From NCBI GenBank assembly GCA_004557455.1, contig SFDX01000042.1, forward strand, positions 1 to 15,998: a DNA stretch of 15,998 nt, in the 5' to 3' direction. Source of the stretch: Akkermansia muciniphila. GTDB lineage: Bacteria; Verrucomicrobiota; Verrucomicrobiia; Verrucomicrobiales; Akkermansiaceae. Position numbers and translations under genes: made by a program. The notes under the pieces were generated by a model. The model was given only the letters and a program-made list of their open reading frames with translations. It did no database searches and was not told the DNA's origin. Below are positions 7,650 through 15,943 of this stretch, one piece after another. Each line of letters opens with the position of its first letter. Position 1 is the stretch's first letter.

Positions 7650-7678
7650 TTGCCAACGCGGGTGAAAGGTGCTATAAT
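7650..7678 (+). promoter_or_regulatory. Promoter of the purB leader and purB
   Basis: The -35 box is TTGCCA (7650-7655), the spacer 17 bp, and the -10 box a consensus TATAAT (7673-7678). The predicted transcription start near 7685 falls one base before an ATG (7686) that opens a ten-codon mini-ORF, not at purB itself, which starts at 7734. Confidence 0.75.
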
Positions 7679-7685
7679 GCCGCCG

Positions 7686-7718
7686 ATGCAGGGGCAGCAC
7701 CCTGCGCCTGTTCCTTAA
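7686..7718 (+). CDS. Possible leaderless leader peptide upstream of purB
   Basis: The mini-ORF encodes MQGQHPAPVP and stops at TAA (7716-7718), 15 nt before the purB ATG. Its ATG is 7 nt from a consensus -10 box, the same geometry as the leaderless genes in this window, so ribosomes may well load on it. A 6-bp hairpin (GCAGGG 7688-7693 with CCCTGC 7700-7705) overlaps its first codons. A leader peptide controlling purB translation by reinitiation or attenuation is possible. Chance is the main alternative, because a short ORF in a GC-rich leader is cheap to find. Confidence 0.35.
   Translation: MQGQHPAPVP
7688..7705 (+). promoter_or_regulatory. Hairpin in the purB 5' leader
   Basis: GCAGGG and CCCTGC form a perfect 6-bp stem with the loop GCAGCA. 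It is not an intrinsic terminator, as no T-tract follows directly. It would bury the mini-ORF start region in the purB mRNA. Confidence 0.4.
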
Positions 7719-7733
7719 CCATTATTTTTCACC

Positions 7734-9158
7734 ATGAGTACCATACCGAATGTTCTGGCCGGGCGTTACGCGTCCGATGCAATGAAAGCCATCTGGTCCG
7801 CCGAGGGGCGTATCGTTCTGGAGCGCGAGTTCTGGATTGCTGTCATGAAGGCCCAAAAGGACCTGGGGCTGGACATTCCGCAGGAGGCCATAGACGCTTA
7901 CGAGCGCGTGAAAGGGCAGGTGAACATCGAGTCGATCAACGACCGTGAGCGCATCACCCGCCACGACGTGAAGGCCCGCATCGAGGAATTCTGCGACTTG
8001 GCCGGCTACCAGCACATCCACAAGGGCATGACCAGCCGCGACCTGACGGAAAACGTCGAGCAGCTGCAGATCCGCCGCTCCATGGACATCATCATGAACA
8101 AGGTGGTGGCCGCCTGCGTGCGCATGGCCAAGCACGCCCGACAGTGGCGCGACGTGGTCTTTGCAGCCCGCACGCACAATGTGGCAGCGCAGGCCACCAC
8201 CATGGGCAAGCGCGTGGCTATGTTCGGCGAGGAGCTGGTGCACTGGGCACACGCCTGGGCCTCTGCCATGGAGCGCTACCGCGTGCGCGGGCTCAAGGGT
8301 GCCGTGGGTACGCAGCTGGACCAGCTCTCCCTCTTCGGCAAAAACGCTGCTACGGTTCAGGAGCTGGAGCAGCGCATCTGCCGCCACCTCGGCATCGAGG
8401 CCAAGTGGATCAACGTGGGGCAGGTGTACCCCCGCTCGCTGGACTTCGAGATCATTTCCGGCTTGGTCGGCCTCTCCGCCGGGCCTTCCAGCTTCTGCAA
8501 GACCTGGCGTCTCATGGTCGGGCATGAACTCTGCACGGAGGGCTTTGCCAAGGGCCAGACGGGCTCCAGCGCCATGCCGCACAAGATGAACCCGCGCTCC
8601 TGCGAGCGCGTCAACGGCTTCCACGCCATCCTCAAGGGCCACCTCAGCATGATCGGCGGCATCATCGGCGACCAGTGGAACGAGGGCGATGTCTCCTGCT
8701 CCGTGGTGCGCCGCTGCGTGTTGCCGGATGCCTTCATGGCTGCGGATGGTTTGTTCGAGACCTTCATCACCGTGCTGGACCAGATGGATATTTATGAACC
8801 CGTCATCCGCACGGAGCTGAACCGCTACCTGCCCTTCCTGATGACCACCACCATCATGATGGCGGCGGTGAAACGCGGCGTGGGCCGAGAGGAAGCGCAC
8901 GAGGTCATCAAGGAGCACGCCGTTGCGGTATCGGATGACCTGCGCCACGGGCGTATCTCCTGCAACGACCTGCTGGATCGCTTGGGCAATGATGCGCGCC
9001 TGCGTCTGAGCCGTGAGGAAATTCAGCAGATTTACGACGCCAACGCAGGTGACACCGGCATGGCCACCGCCCAAGTGGACGGCTTCTGCGCCATGGTCGA
9101 CGAGTTAGCCACGCGCTTCCCGGACGGCGTGGAGTACGCCCCCGGCGCTATCCTATAA
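7734..9158 (+). CDS. purB: Adenylosuccinate lyase
   Basis: PurB acts twice in purine synthesis, splitting SAICAR to AICAR and adenylosuccinate to AMP, each with release of fumarate, in the cytosol. The fumarase/aspartase superfamily signature is clear at 278-286 (SSAMPHKMN); one of these serines on the flexible loop is the catalytic base. TSRDLTENVEQ and ARTHNVAAQATTMGKR (with H148) are the other two conserved regions. The 474-residue length and the blocks KGAVGTQ and INVGQVYPRS resemble the eukaryotic-type PurB (human ADSL has TTVGKR, KGTTGTQ and GQTYSRK at matching places) more than E. coli PurB. The start at MSTIPNV is supported by length and by the preceding AT-rich stretch; no Shine-Dalgarno sequence is present. 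It leads a tightly spaced run of four genes ending with mnmG. Confidence 0.95.
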   Translation: MSTIPNVLAGRYASDAMKAIWSAEGRIVLEREFWIAVMKAQKDLGLDIPQEAIDAYERVKGQVNIESINDRERITRHDVKARIEEFCDLAGYQHIHKGMTSRDLTENVEQLQIRRSMDIIMNKVVAACVRMAKHARQWRDVVFAARTHNVAAQATTMGKRVAMFGEELVHWAHAWASAMERYRVRGLKGAVGTQLDQLSLFGKNAATVQELEQRICRHLGIEAKWINVGQVYPRSLDFEIISGLVGLSAGPSSFCKTWRLMVGHELCTEGFAKGQTGSSAMPHKMNPRSCERVNGFHAILKGHLSMIGGIIGDQWNEGDVSCSVVRRCVLPDAFMAADGLFETFITVLDQMDIYEPVIRTELNRYLPFLMTTTIMMAAVKRGVGREEAHEVIKEHAVAVSDDLRHGRISCNDLLDRLGNDARLRLSREEIQQIYDANAGDTGMATAQVDGFCAMVDELATRFPDGVEYAPGAIL

Positions 9159-9178
9159 CCCCCCCACCCCTGCACAGC

Positions 9179-11386
9179 ATGGACAACAAGGACGGAGTGG
9201 TATACGGCAACGAGGCATATCGCCTGACGGCGACCCGACTGGAGCAAGCCGGCACCGTGGCGGAGCTGGTCTCCCCCGGAGAACTGCGAATCACCCGAGA
9301 TGGGCAGACGCGCAGCGTGTGCTTCCCCACCCAAGCTCCGGCCTGTTACCCGGATTTGCAGAGCGATCTGCCTCTGCTTACGGCCATGTATCACATGGCC
9401 CTCCGGGAGCTGGATGAGAACATGACGCCGGAAGGAACCTTGTTGGCCGGCGCTAACTGGGACTCCGTCTGGACGCGGGATATTGCCTACGCCGCCGGCC
9501 TTGGGGCCGCGCTGGCCAACCCGGAGACCTGCCGCAAGAGTTTGGAGAGCCGCGTGCAGGGGGATATCATCATCCAGGACACCGGCACGGGCGGTGGCTG
9601 GCCCATCTCCACGGACCGCGTTTCCTGGGCTATCGGGGCGCATGCCGTCTACCGCCGCACGGGAGAGCGGGAGTGGCTGGATTACTGTGTGGATGTGCTC
9701 ATGGCTACGCTGGAGGACGACGAACGCGTCATGCCGGCGGAGCAACCCCTGCGGCGCGGGGAAACGAGCTTTATCGACTGGCGTGAGCAGAGTTACCCGG
9801 AGTGGATGAGCATGGCGGAAATCGGTGCCTCCTACGCCTTCGGCACCAACGTGGTACACTGCATCTGCCGCCGCATTCTTGCGGAAATGCTCCGCGAACA
9901 AGCCGCAGCAGCGACGGCGGCCCGCCGCACGGCAGAGGCCAGGCAGCGCAACGAGCTCGCCGACCGCTACAGCGCGGAGGCGACAACCCTAGCGGAGGCC
10001 ATCAACGAGGCTTTCTGGCTGCGCAGTACACAACACTACGGCATGTACCGCAGTGCAGACGGCATGCTGGACGACAGAACGGATGCCTTGGCGACGTCCC
10101 TGGCCGTGCTGTGCGGCATTGCCGGCGAGCATGCGGACACAGCCATGGCCAAGGTGCCTGTCTCGCCCTTCGGCACCCCGGTATTCAGTCCTTATCGAGC
10201 CAATCATCCCGCCTACCACAACCGAGCCGTCTGGCCCTTTGTGGAGGGTTATGTGCTGGCCGCGCATACGGCCCTGCAGAATGCCGACCGAGCGGCGCAC
10301 AGCATGGGCGCCCTGCTGCGGGCGGCGATGGCCTTCGGCACGAACAAGGAGAACTTCGACGCCGTGTCGGGCGAGCCGAATACCCTGCTGAACTCGGACC
10401 GCCAGCTCTGGAGCGTCAGCAGTATGCTGGGGCTGTTCTACCACACCCTTTTCGGGATTCAGTTTGACCGGCGCAACCTGGTCATCTCCCCCTGCGTGCC
10501 GCGCGGCTTCGCAGGCAGTCATCGGCTCACGGGGCTGCGCATCCGCAACATGGAGCTCTCTATCCATGTGCACGGTTGGGGCACGGAGGTGTGCTCCATG
10601 CGCGTCTTCATCAACGGGGAGCCCTCCTGCCCCGTCATCCCCCTGGATACCGAGGGCAAGGTGCAGATTGAGCTGGAGCTGAACCCCGCAGAGGCGGAGG
10701 AATCGGCCCCGCCTCCCACGGCCGGGGTGGATCTGACCATCCCGGTGTGGGATAACCCAACCCCGCAGGAACTGCGTTGGCATCCCGTACCGGGGGCAGC
10801 CAGCTACATCGTATATGCCGACGGACGAGCCATCGCAACACCTCTGGATTGCCGTTTCAAGTTACCCAAACACAGCGGCTATCTGCGCTGTTACCGCGTG
10901 CAGGCGGAGAACAAGGGCGTATGCTCCTGCCTCAGCGCACCGTATGAGGTCGCGGCCCCCGGGGCGCGCCGGTTCCTACAACCTCTGCGCGTGGGGGAGG
11001 AGGCTGAATACCGGGTGGAGCGCAACCAAGCTTGGCTGGATACCGAGCCCTACACGGCGCGTCTGGATTACGAGGGGGTCACCCTGGCCTCCGGCACCTA
11101 TCGCTTGCGCGTTCTCTACTGCAATGCCACGGCCTCCTGCCGGGACGGCAACACCTGCGCCCTGCGGGAGCTGTTTGTCAACGGGGAGAGGGTAGCCATG
11201 ATCCCCCTGCCGCACAACACGGAGGACTGCAACTGGGAGAGTTACACCTACTCCGCCCCGGTGACCCTGCATGCGGACGCCGGGCGCACCATTTTCTCCC
11301 TGCGTTACACGCCGCGCTGTGTCAACAGCCACGGGTACATTAACCAGTGCATGGTGCGTCACATCGAACTTATTCGGTTAAATTGA
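9179..11386 (+). CDS. Six-hairpin glycosidase-like protein with FN3-like and CBM-like domains
   Basis: This 735-residue protein has the look of an (alpha/alpha)6-barrel glycosidase (residues ~55-430) such as those in the MGH1-like, amylo-1,6-glucosidase and GH15/GH63 groups. Supporting motifs are WDSVWTRD (94-101), FIDWREQSYPEW with D200 and E203, MLDDRTDALATSLAVL with D298, D299 and D302, and YHNRAVWPFVEGY, a block common in six-hairpin enzymes. Which acids are catalytic is not certain. A beta region follows, then an FN3-like domain (~515-593, LRWHPVPGAASYIVYADG) and a C-terminal beta-sandwich resembling CBM6/CBM35 (~595-735). Substrate is unknown. I see no signal peptide, odd for an enzyme with accessory binding domains; only 20 nt separate it from purB, leaving no room for a longer start outside purB. 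holA follows 9 nt downstream. It could alternatively act on intracellular glycans such as glycogen-like polymers. Confidence 0.7.
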   Translation: MDNKDGVVYGNEAYRLTATRLEQAGTVAELVSPGELRITRDGQTRSVCFPTQAPACYPDLQSDLPLLTAMYHMALRELDENMTPEGTLLAGANWDSVWTRDIAYAAGLGAALANPETCRKSLESRVQGDIIIQDTGTGGGWPISTDRVSWAIGAHAVYRRTGEREWLDYCVDVLMATLEDDERVMPAEQPLRRGETSFIDWREQSYPEWMSMAEIGASYAFGTNVVHCICRRILAEMLREQAAAATAARRTAEARQRNELADRYSAEATTLAEAINEAFWLRSTQHYGMYRSADGMLDDRTDALATSLAVLCGIAGEHADTAMAKVPVSPFGTPVFSPYRANHPAYHNRAVWPFVEGYVLAAHTALQNADRAAHSMGALLRAAMAFGTNKENFDAVSGEPNTLLNSDRQLWSVSSMLGLFYHTLFGIQFDRRNLVISPCVPRGFAGSHRLTGLRIRNMELSIHVHGWGTEVCSMRVFINGEPSCPVIPLDTEGKVQIELELNPAEAEESAPPPTAGVDLTIPVWDNPTPQELRWHPVPGAASYIVYADGRAIATPLDCRFKLPKHSGYLRCYRVQAENKGVCSCLSAPYEVAAPGARRFLQPLRVGEEAEYRVERNQAWLDTEPYTARLDYEGVTLASGTYRLRVLYCNATASCRDGNTCALRELFVNGERVAMIPLPHNTEDCNWESYTYSAPVTLHADAGRTIFSLRYTPRCVNSHGYINQCMVRHIELIRLN

Positions 11387-11395
11387 TCAATCTGT

Positions 11396-12496
11396 ATGGC
11401 AGAGGACTGCGTCAGTTTCGTCTTTTTCGGCAGCGATGAGGGGGCTGCCGCTGCAGCGGCTGCTGCGGCTTACAACAAATTGAGCGAGGGCTCGGACGGC
11501 TGGGGCAACGAGATTATCGATGGCGCTGCGGCCGTGGTGGATGAGGCGCTGTCGATTATACGCCGCACGCTGACGGGCCTGCAGATGGTCAGCATGTTCG
11601 GGGGACGCAAGGTGGTGTGGCTGAAGGGGGCCACCTTCTTGGCAGATACACCGCAGGGGCTGCGCAGTGAGGCTGTCCAGCAGGCGATGGAGGACCTGGT
11701 GGCGGCCTTGAGCCACTTGCCCGCAGACACCTATTTTGTGCTGAGTGCAGCCGAAGCGGACAAACGCCGGAGCTGCTATAAGAAACTCTGCAAGGTGGCA
11801 GAGGTCAAGGAGTTCTCGAAAATCGACATCTCCAAGCCGGGGTGGGAGAACGAGCTCTCTGCGCTCGCGGTGCGGCAGGCTAAGCCGTTGGGGCTTACCT
11901 TCAGCAGCGAGGCGCTGAACCTCTTTGTACACCGGGTAAACGAAAGCACGCGCCAGATAGCGAATGAGGTGGCCAAGTTGGATGTTTACCTGGGCCCGGA
12001 GCGTCGGCAGATTACGGTGGAGGATGTGGATCTGATGGTGGCGGTGTCGCGCAACGGAATTGTGTTTGAGATTGCCCGCGCCGTGGAAAATGCCGATTGC
12101 AATCGCGCTATCCGCTTGGTGAACGAGCAGCTGGACAACGGGGAGCAGGCGGTTTCCATCATGCGGGCGGCCCTGGTGCCTATGGTGCGCAATAGGTTCT
12201 GTGCCTCCCTGCTTATGGCGGAGTATCATTTGGATCCCACGGATTATCGGGGCTTTGAGAGTGCGCTGAACAAGCTGCCGCTGCACGCGCGCAAGCTGCT
12301 GCCGCTCAAGAAGGACGGCAATGTCAACACTTTCGGCCTCATCAATGCGGCCCGCAGTTGCAAGGGACTCAAACCGGCGAAGGCTCGGCGGGACTTGCAG
12401 GCCTGCGCAGCAGCAGATCGCGCACTGGTATCCACGGGCTGCGATGCGCGGGATGTCTTGCACAAGCTGATTGTCTCCCTTACTGCCACCAAATAA
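11396..12496 (+). CDS. holA: DNA polymerase III delta subunit
   Basis: The delta subunit is the wrench of the clamp loader: it binds and opens the beta sliding clamp during loading on primed DNA. The 366-residue length fits (E. coli 343). Features typical of the family are the N-terminal FFGSDEG start of the AAA+-like fold without a Walker A motif, VSMFGGRKVVWLKG (residues ~60-75), ADTYFVLSAAEADKRR around 115, SSEALNLFVHRVNESTRQIANEVAKLDVYLG (about 165-195), and the C-terminal collar helices. Sequence conservation in HolA is generally low, so the call rests on the overall pattern. The N-terminus has an unusual run of nine Ala after DEG. It lies 9 nt after the glycosidase-like gene and 3 nt before mnmG, so it is probably co-transcribed and possibly translationally coupled. 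Confidence 0.85.
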   Translation: MAEDCVSFVFFGSDEGAAAAAAAAAYNKLSEGSDGWGNEIIDGAAAVVDEALSIIRRTLTGLQMVSMFGGRKVVWLKGATFLADTPQGLRSEAVQQAMEDLVAALSHLPADTYFVLSAAEADKRRSCYKKLCKVAEVKEFSKIDISKPGWENELSALAVRQAKPLGLTFSSEALNLFVHRVNESTRQIANEVAKLDVYLGPERRQITVEDVDLMVAVSRNGIVFEIARAVENADCNRAIRLVNEQLDNGEQAVSIMRAALVPMVRNRFCASLLMAEYHLDPTDYRGFESALNKLPLHARKLLPLKKDGNVNTFGLINAARSCKGLKPAKARRDLQACAAADRALVSTGCDARDVLHKLIVSLTATK

Positions 12497-12499
12497 CCC

Positions 12500-14374
12500 A
12501 TGTCTTGCGATACAACATATGATGTCCTTGTTATCGGTGCCGGCCACGCAGGCATCGAGGCGGCTTTGGCGGCCGTACGCCTCGGCGGACGGGTGGCGGT
12601 CGTCACGCATAACTTGGACACCATCGGGCAGATGAGCTGCAACCCCGCTATCGGCGGACTGGGGAAAGGGCATATGGTGCGGGAGATCGATGCCTTGGGT
12701 GGTGCCATGGCGCTTAACACGGACGCGACGGCCTTGCAGTGGCGCATGCTGAATGCCTCGAAGGGGCCGGGAGTGCAGGCGCCGCGCGCGCAGTGCGATA
12801 AACTGGCCTATCGCTCGCGGATGAAGTGGGTGCTGGAGACGACGCCGGGCTTGCAGCTTTTCCAGGCAGAGGTCGCGGAGATTTCGGTGGAGAACGGGGC
12901 TGTAACAGGCATTGTGACGGCATGGGGGCAGCAGATTCGGGCGGCTCGGGTGGTGCTGTGCAGCGGCACGTTCATGCGCGGCTTGCTGCATGTGGGGCAA
13001 TCGCACCTGCCGGGGGGGCGCCTCGGCTGCGCTCCCAGCGGTATTTCCGCATCGCTGGAGGCCCTCGGTTTTCCGCTCGCGCGCTTTAAGACGGGCACGT
13101 CTCCGCGTATCAAGGGGAGCACGATTGACTTTGGCTCATTGGAGCTTCAGGAGGGGGACTTCTCGCCCCCGCTGTTCAGCAGCCGGTCTCGGTCTCTTCT
13201 GCACAGATCCTGCGAGCCGCGCTGTACGCTGAATTTCTTGGCGCAGATGGACTTCCCGCCGGAGCAGCTCCCCTGCGCGATCACGTACACCACGCAGCAG
13301 ACGCACGACATCATCCGCAACAACCTGCAGTTCAGCCCGCTCTACAGCGGCATTATCAAGGGCACAGGGCCTCGCTATTGCCCCAGCATCGAGGATAAGG
13401 TGGTGCGTTTCGCCGATAAGGAGCGGCACCAGATCTTTATCGAGCCGGAGGGACGCAGCACGGATGAGTTCTATCTCAATGGGCTTTCCACCAGCCTTCC
13501 CTACGCTGCACAGTTGCAGATTGTGCACAGCATTCCGGGCTTGGAGCATGCGGAAATCATCCGCCCCGGCTACGCGGTGGAGTACGATTATGTGCCCCCT
13601 ACGGAGCTGATGCCGACACTGGAGACCAAGCGGGTGCACGGGCTCTACTTTGCCGGCCAGATCAACGGTACCAGTGGCTATGAGGAGGCCGCCGGTCAGG
13701 GCCTGCTGGCGGGCGCCAACGCCATGCTCTCGCTGCGCGGGGACGAACCGATCATTCTGCGCCGCGATGAGGCTTACCTCGGAGTGATGGTGGATGACCT
13801 GGTGACGCGCGGTACGGATGAGCCCTACCGCATGTTCACCAGCCGCGCGGAAATGCGTCTCCTTCTGCGGCAGGACAATGCAGACCTGCGCCTCTCCCCG
13901 CTCGCTGCGCGCATCGGGCTCATATCTGCCGAACGCGGCGAGGATGCCTGCCGCCGCCTGCGGGACATCGAGGAGGGTATCAGTCTGGCCCGCTCCCTCC
14001 ACCTCGACGGCGTCTCACTGGACCACTGGCTCCGCCGCCCGGAGAACAGGTGGCAGGACCTCCCTTCCGACATTCTCGCTCGCTTCCCCTCCGAGGTCAT
14101 CGAGCAAATCGTTACGGAGATTGTCTATGCCGGCCACATCAAGCGCATGCGTGACACCGCTGACCGCATCCGCCGTCAGGAGGAGCGCCGCCTCCCCTCC
14201 GACACCGACTACATGGCCATCCCAGCCCTGAAAACCGAGGCCCGCCAACGCCTCAACCGTGTTCGCCCCGCCACCCTCGGCCAGGCCTCCCGCATCCCCG
14301 GCATCACTCCCGCAGACATCGCCCTCCTCCTCGTCCACCTCAAAAAAGGCCTCCCCCGCCTCCGATCTGAATAA
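12500..14374 (+). CDS. mnmG: tRNA uridine-34 modification enzyme MnmG (GidA)
   Basis: MnmG, with MnmE, adds the (carboxymethyl)aminomethyl group to U34 of certain tRNAs using FAD, NADH, folate and glycine or ammonium; this stabilises decoding and frame. The 624-residue length fits (E. coli 629). The FAD-binding Rossmann motif is VIGAGHAGIEAA (11-22). Both family signatures are present: GTGPRYCPSIEDK and AGQINGTSGYEEAAGQG. The C-terminal helical domain that contacts MnmE ends in RVRPATLGQASRIPGITPADI. The start is 3 nt after the holA stop, consistent with coupling. The gene converges on the - strand membrane protein gene with an 11-nt gap, and I see no clear hairpin terminator between them. 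Confidence 0.97.
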   Translation: MSCDTTYDVLVIGAGHAGIEAALAAVRLGGRVAVVTHNLDTIGQMSCNPAIGGLGKGHMVREIDALGGAMALNTDATALQWRMLNASKGPGVQAPRAQCDKLAYRSRMKWVLETTPGLQLFQAEVAEISVENGAVTGIVTAWGQQIRAARVVLCSGTFMRGLLHVGQSHLPGGRLGCAPSGISASLEALGFPLARFKTGTSPRIKGSTIDFGSLELQEGDFSPPLFSSRSRSLLHRSCEPRCTLNFLAQMDFPPEQLPCAITYTTQQTHDIIRNNLQFSPLYSGIIKGTGPRYCPSIEDKVVRFADKERHQIFIEPEGRSTDEFYLNGLSTSLPYAAQLQIVHSIPGLEHAEIIRPGYAVEYDYVPPTELMPTLETKRVHGLYFAGQINGTSGYEEAAGQGLLAGANAMLSLRGDEPIILRRDEAYLGVMVDDLVTRGTDEPYRMFTSRAEMRLLLRQDNADLRLSPLAARIGLISAERGEDACRRLRDIEEGISLARSLHLDGVSLDHWLRRPENRWQDLPSDILARFPSEVIEQIVTEIVYAGHIKRMRDTADRIRRQEERRLPSDTDYMAIPALKTEARQRLNRVRPATLGQASRIPGITPADIALLLVHLKKGLPRLRSE

Positions 14375-14385
14375 TCCCGCCTATA

Positions 14386-15831
14386 TCATTTGAGAATATA
14401 CGACAGAATCGGGCGACACTCCTCCGGTTTCATGGACAATTCATCAGGCATGGGAAACACGCGATACCCCTTCGTAACCCTCTTGGCTTCGGTGGCCTTG
14501 GCTGAGAAATAATCACTCCCATAAGGGTCACAAATGTTGTGTTCGTAATCTCCGAACTGTTCCACACAGCGTGGAACAGCCTTGATGCCGCGCAGGCAAA
14601 ACAGCGCAATGAGAACCGCAGCAGTCATGCGGGGTATCATCTGAGTTTTCTTACCCATCACCTGGGCAAAATAGAGACAGAAAAATATCCAAAGCGGAGC
14701 CGGTCCTTTTAGCATAATCTCGTTGTAATTATAGCCATAGAAGCAAAGCGGCAAAAGAGCAAACGAAATAAATACAATCCAAAATTCCGCGGACCTCATC
14801 TTTCCTCTCACAAAAAGGAGCAAAATGATTCCACAAGTTCCTATATACGAAACAAGTATACGCACGTTATCAGCAACACCATAGTGCAGCATCTTCGCAC
14901 AGAGAAAATTGACTCTCGCTCCCTGAGTGCTTACTTGTGTAAAAAACACAAACATCACCATAACGACCAAGGCTGTCGTCATAAAGCAGATATTCCCTGA
15001 TACCAATTCTTTTATATCACGACATACAGGCATGAGTTTATACAGAATCAGTGGGGAAAGAGCAATAGTCGAAATAGGGGATACAACCAACAGCAAGGCC
15101 CCGATAAAGGCATATGTCACCCCATTTTTATACCTCATGCAGCATAATGCACCGGCAAGGAATGAATATGCGCCATGATTCACTGTGCATGACAATTGCT
15201 TCCAAGGAGATTGCCACAAAGGAGCCGGCGAAAAATACCAATCCTGTACCCCGCACGCTCCGAAGAATCGAACAAAACTGGTTCCGAAGATTTCCGAGAC
15301 AGAACCCAAAATAGCCGCTGCCAATATGGGAGTAAGCGTAACCTTCCTCAGGCGAAAGCAAAGAAGCAGGTACGCCGCGAAGAGGATAAAAACATTTTGA
15401 TACATAAATAGATGGTTGCGACATCCGAATCCGGCTAACTTGGAAATCAGAGCAGAAGGTAGCCATCCCCCGATGTAATATACCATCGGCACACCGTTTT
15501 CAGCCTTAACAGGCCATACCTCAGAACAAAGAGTTCCGTACATAGCATTTCGAGAGGCGAAATCGCTGTGCTGTGAAACAACGCCGGTATATCCAACCAG
15601 ATACTGGGAAAGAACGATGAGTGAGAACGCAATTCCAAGCAGAAAAACATCTCTTCTCCGAAGCACAAACCCCACGTTCCCACCTAAATTAGCTCCTGAC
15701 GACACAGATAGACAAGTCTTGATAATCAGCAAAACCAGAGGAAGTGCAATCCACCAGTTGCACCAGAATATGCAAAAGATGACCGTAGGCAGAGCCAGAA
15801 AAAAGAATGAACAGCGAATGAAATGATTCAT
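14386..15831 (-). CDS. Polytopic membrane protein of unknown function, AT-richer than neighbours
   Basis: This 481-residue protein is dominated by hydrophobic helices, about ten to twelve by eye, starting with two near residues 8-40. A long outside-type loop after the second or third helix carries SQHSDFASRNAMYGTL (D90, N95), then EVWPV and MVYYIGGWLPSALI (116-129). An acidic residue in the first large loop followed by an aromatic helix start is reminiscent of GT-C membrane glycosyltransferases that use lipid-linked sugars, but I cannot name a family and this is inference. The last ~50 residues are soluble and polar (CDPYGSDYFSAKATEAKRV). Base composition and codon choice are visibly AT-richer than the surrounding genes, which suggests horizontal acquisition. 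It is the only - strand gene in the window. The promoter to its right on the - strand is not clear to me. Confidence 0.75.
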   Translation of the reverse strand: MNHFIRCSFFFLALPTVIFCIFWCNWWIALPLVLLIIKTCLSVSSGANLGGNVGFVLRRRDVFLLGIAFSLIVLSQYLVGYTGVVSQHSDFASRNAMYGTLCSEVWPVKAENGVPMVYYIGGWLPSALISKLAGFGCRNHLFMYQNVFILFAAYLLLCFRLRKVTLTPILAAAILGSVSEIFGTSFVRFFGACGVQDWYFSPAPLWQSPWKQLSCTVNHGAYSFLAGALCCMRYKNGVTYAFIGALLLVVSPISTIALSPLILYKLMPVCRDIKELVSGNICFMTTALVVMVMFVFFTQVSTQGARVNFLCAKMLHYGVADNVRILVSYIGTCGIILLLFVRGKMRSAEFWIVFISFALLPLCFYGYNYNEIMLKGPAPLWIFFCLYFAQVMGKKTQMIPRMTAAVLIALFCLRGIKAVPRCVEQFGDYEHNICDPYGSDYFSAKATEAKRVTKGYRVFPMPDELSMKPEECRPILSYILK

Positions 15832-15943
15832 ATGGACTTCGTCAACCTGCTATGTGGCGACCCAGCACATACTACAGCATTTCTAATGCACCCCACACCC
15901 TTATTACCTTGGCGTATTAAGATTATTGTGGTATAATATCCCC
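15832..15943. other. Divergent intergenic region
   Basis: This 112-nt AT-richer gap separates the - strand membrane protein gene from a + strand gene. It holds the + strand promoter at 15909-15937 and a short inverted repeat GCATT-TCT-AATGC (15877-15889) that could be a small operator. No good -35/-10 pair is visible for the - strand gene. Confidence 0.4.
15909..15937 (+). promoter_or_regulatory. Promoter of the right-edge gene, leaderless
   Basis: The -35 box is TTGGCG (15909-15914, 4 of 6 matches), the spacer 17 bp, and the -10 box TATAAT (15932-15937). An ATG follows 6 nt later at 15944, where transcription would be predicted to start, so the mRNA should begin with the start codon itself. 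Confidence 0.7.

Noticed and set aside
14375..14385. Bidirectional terminator between mnmG and the - strand gene
   Set aside because: The 11-nt gap and its flanks do not form a convincing stem, so no terminator was called.
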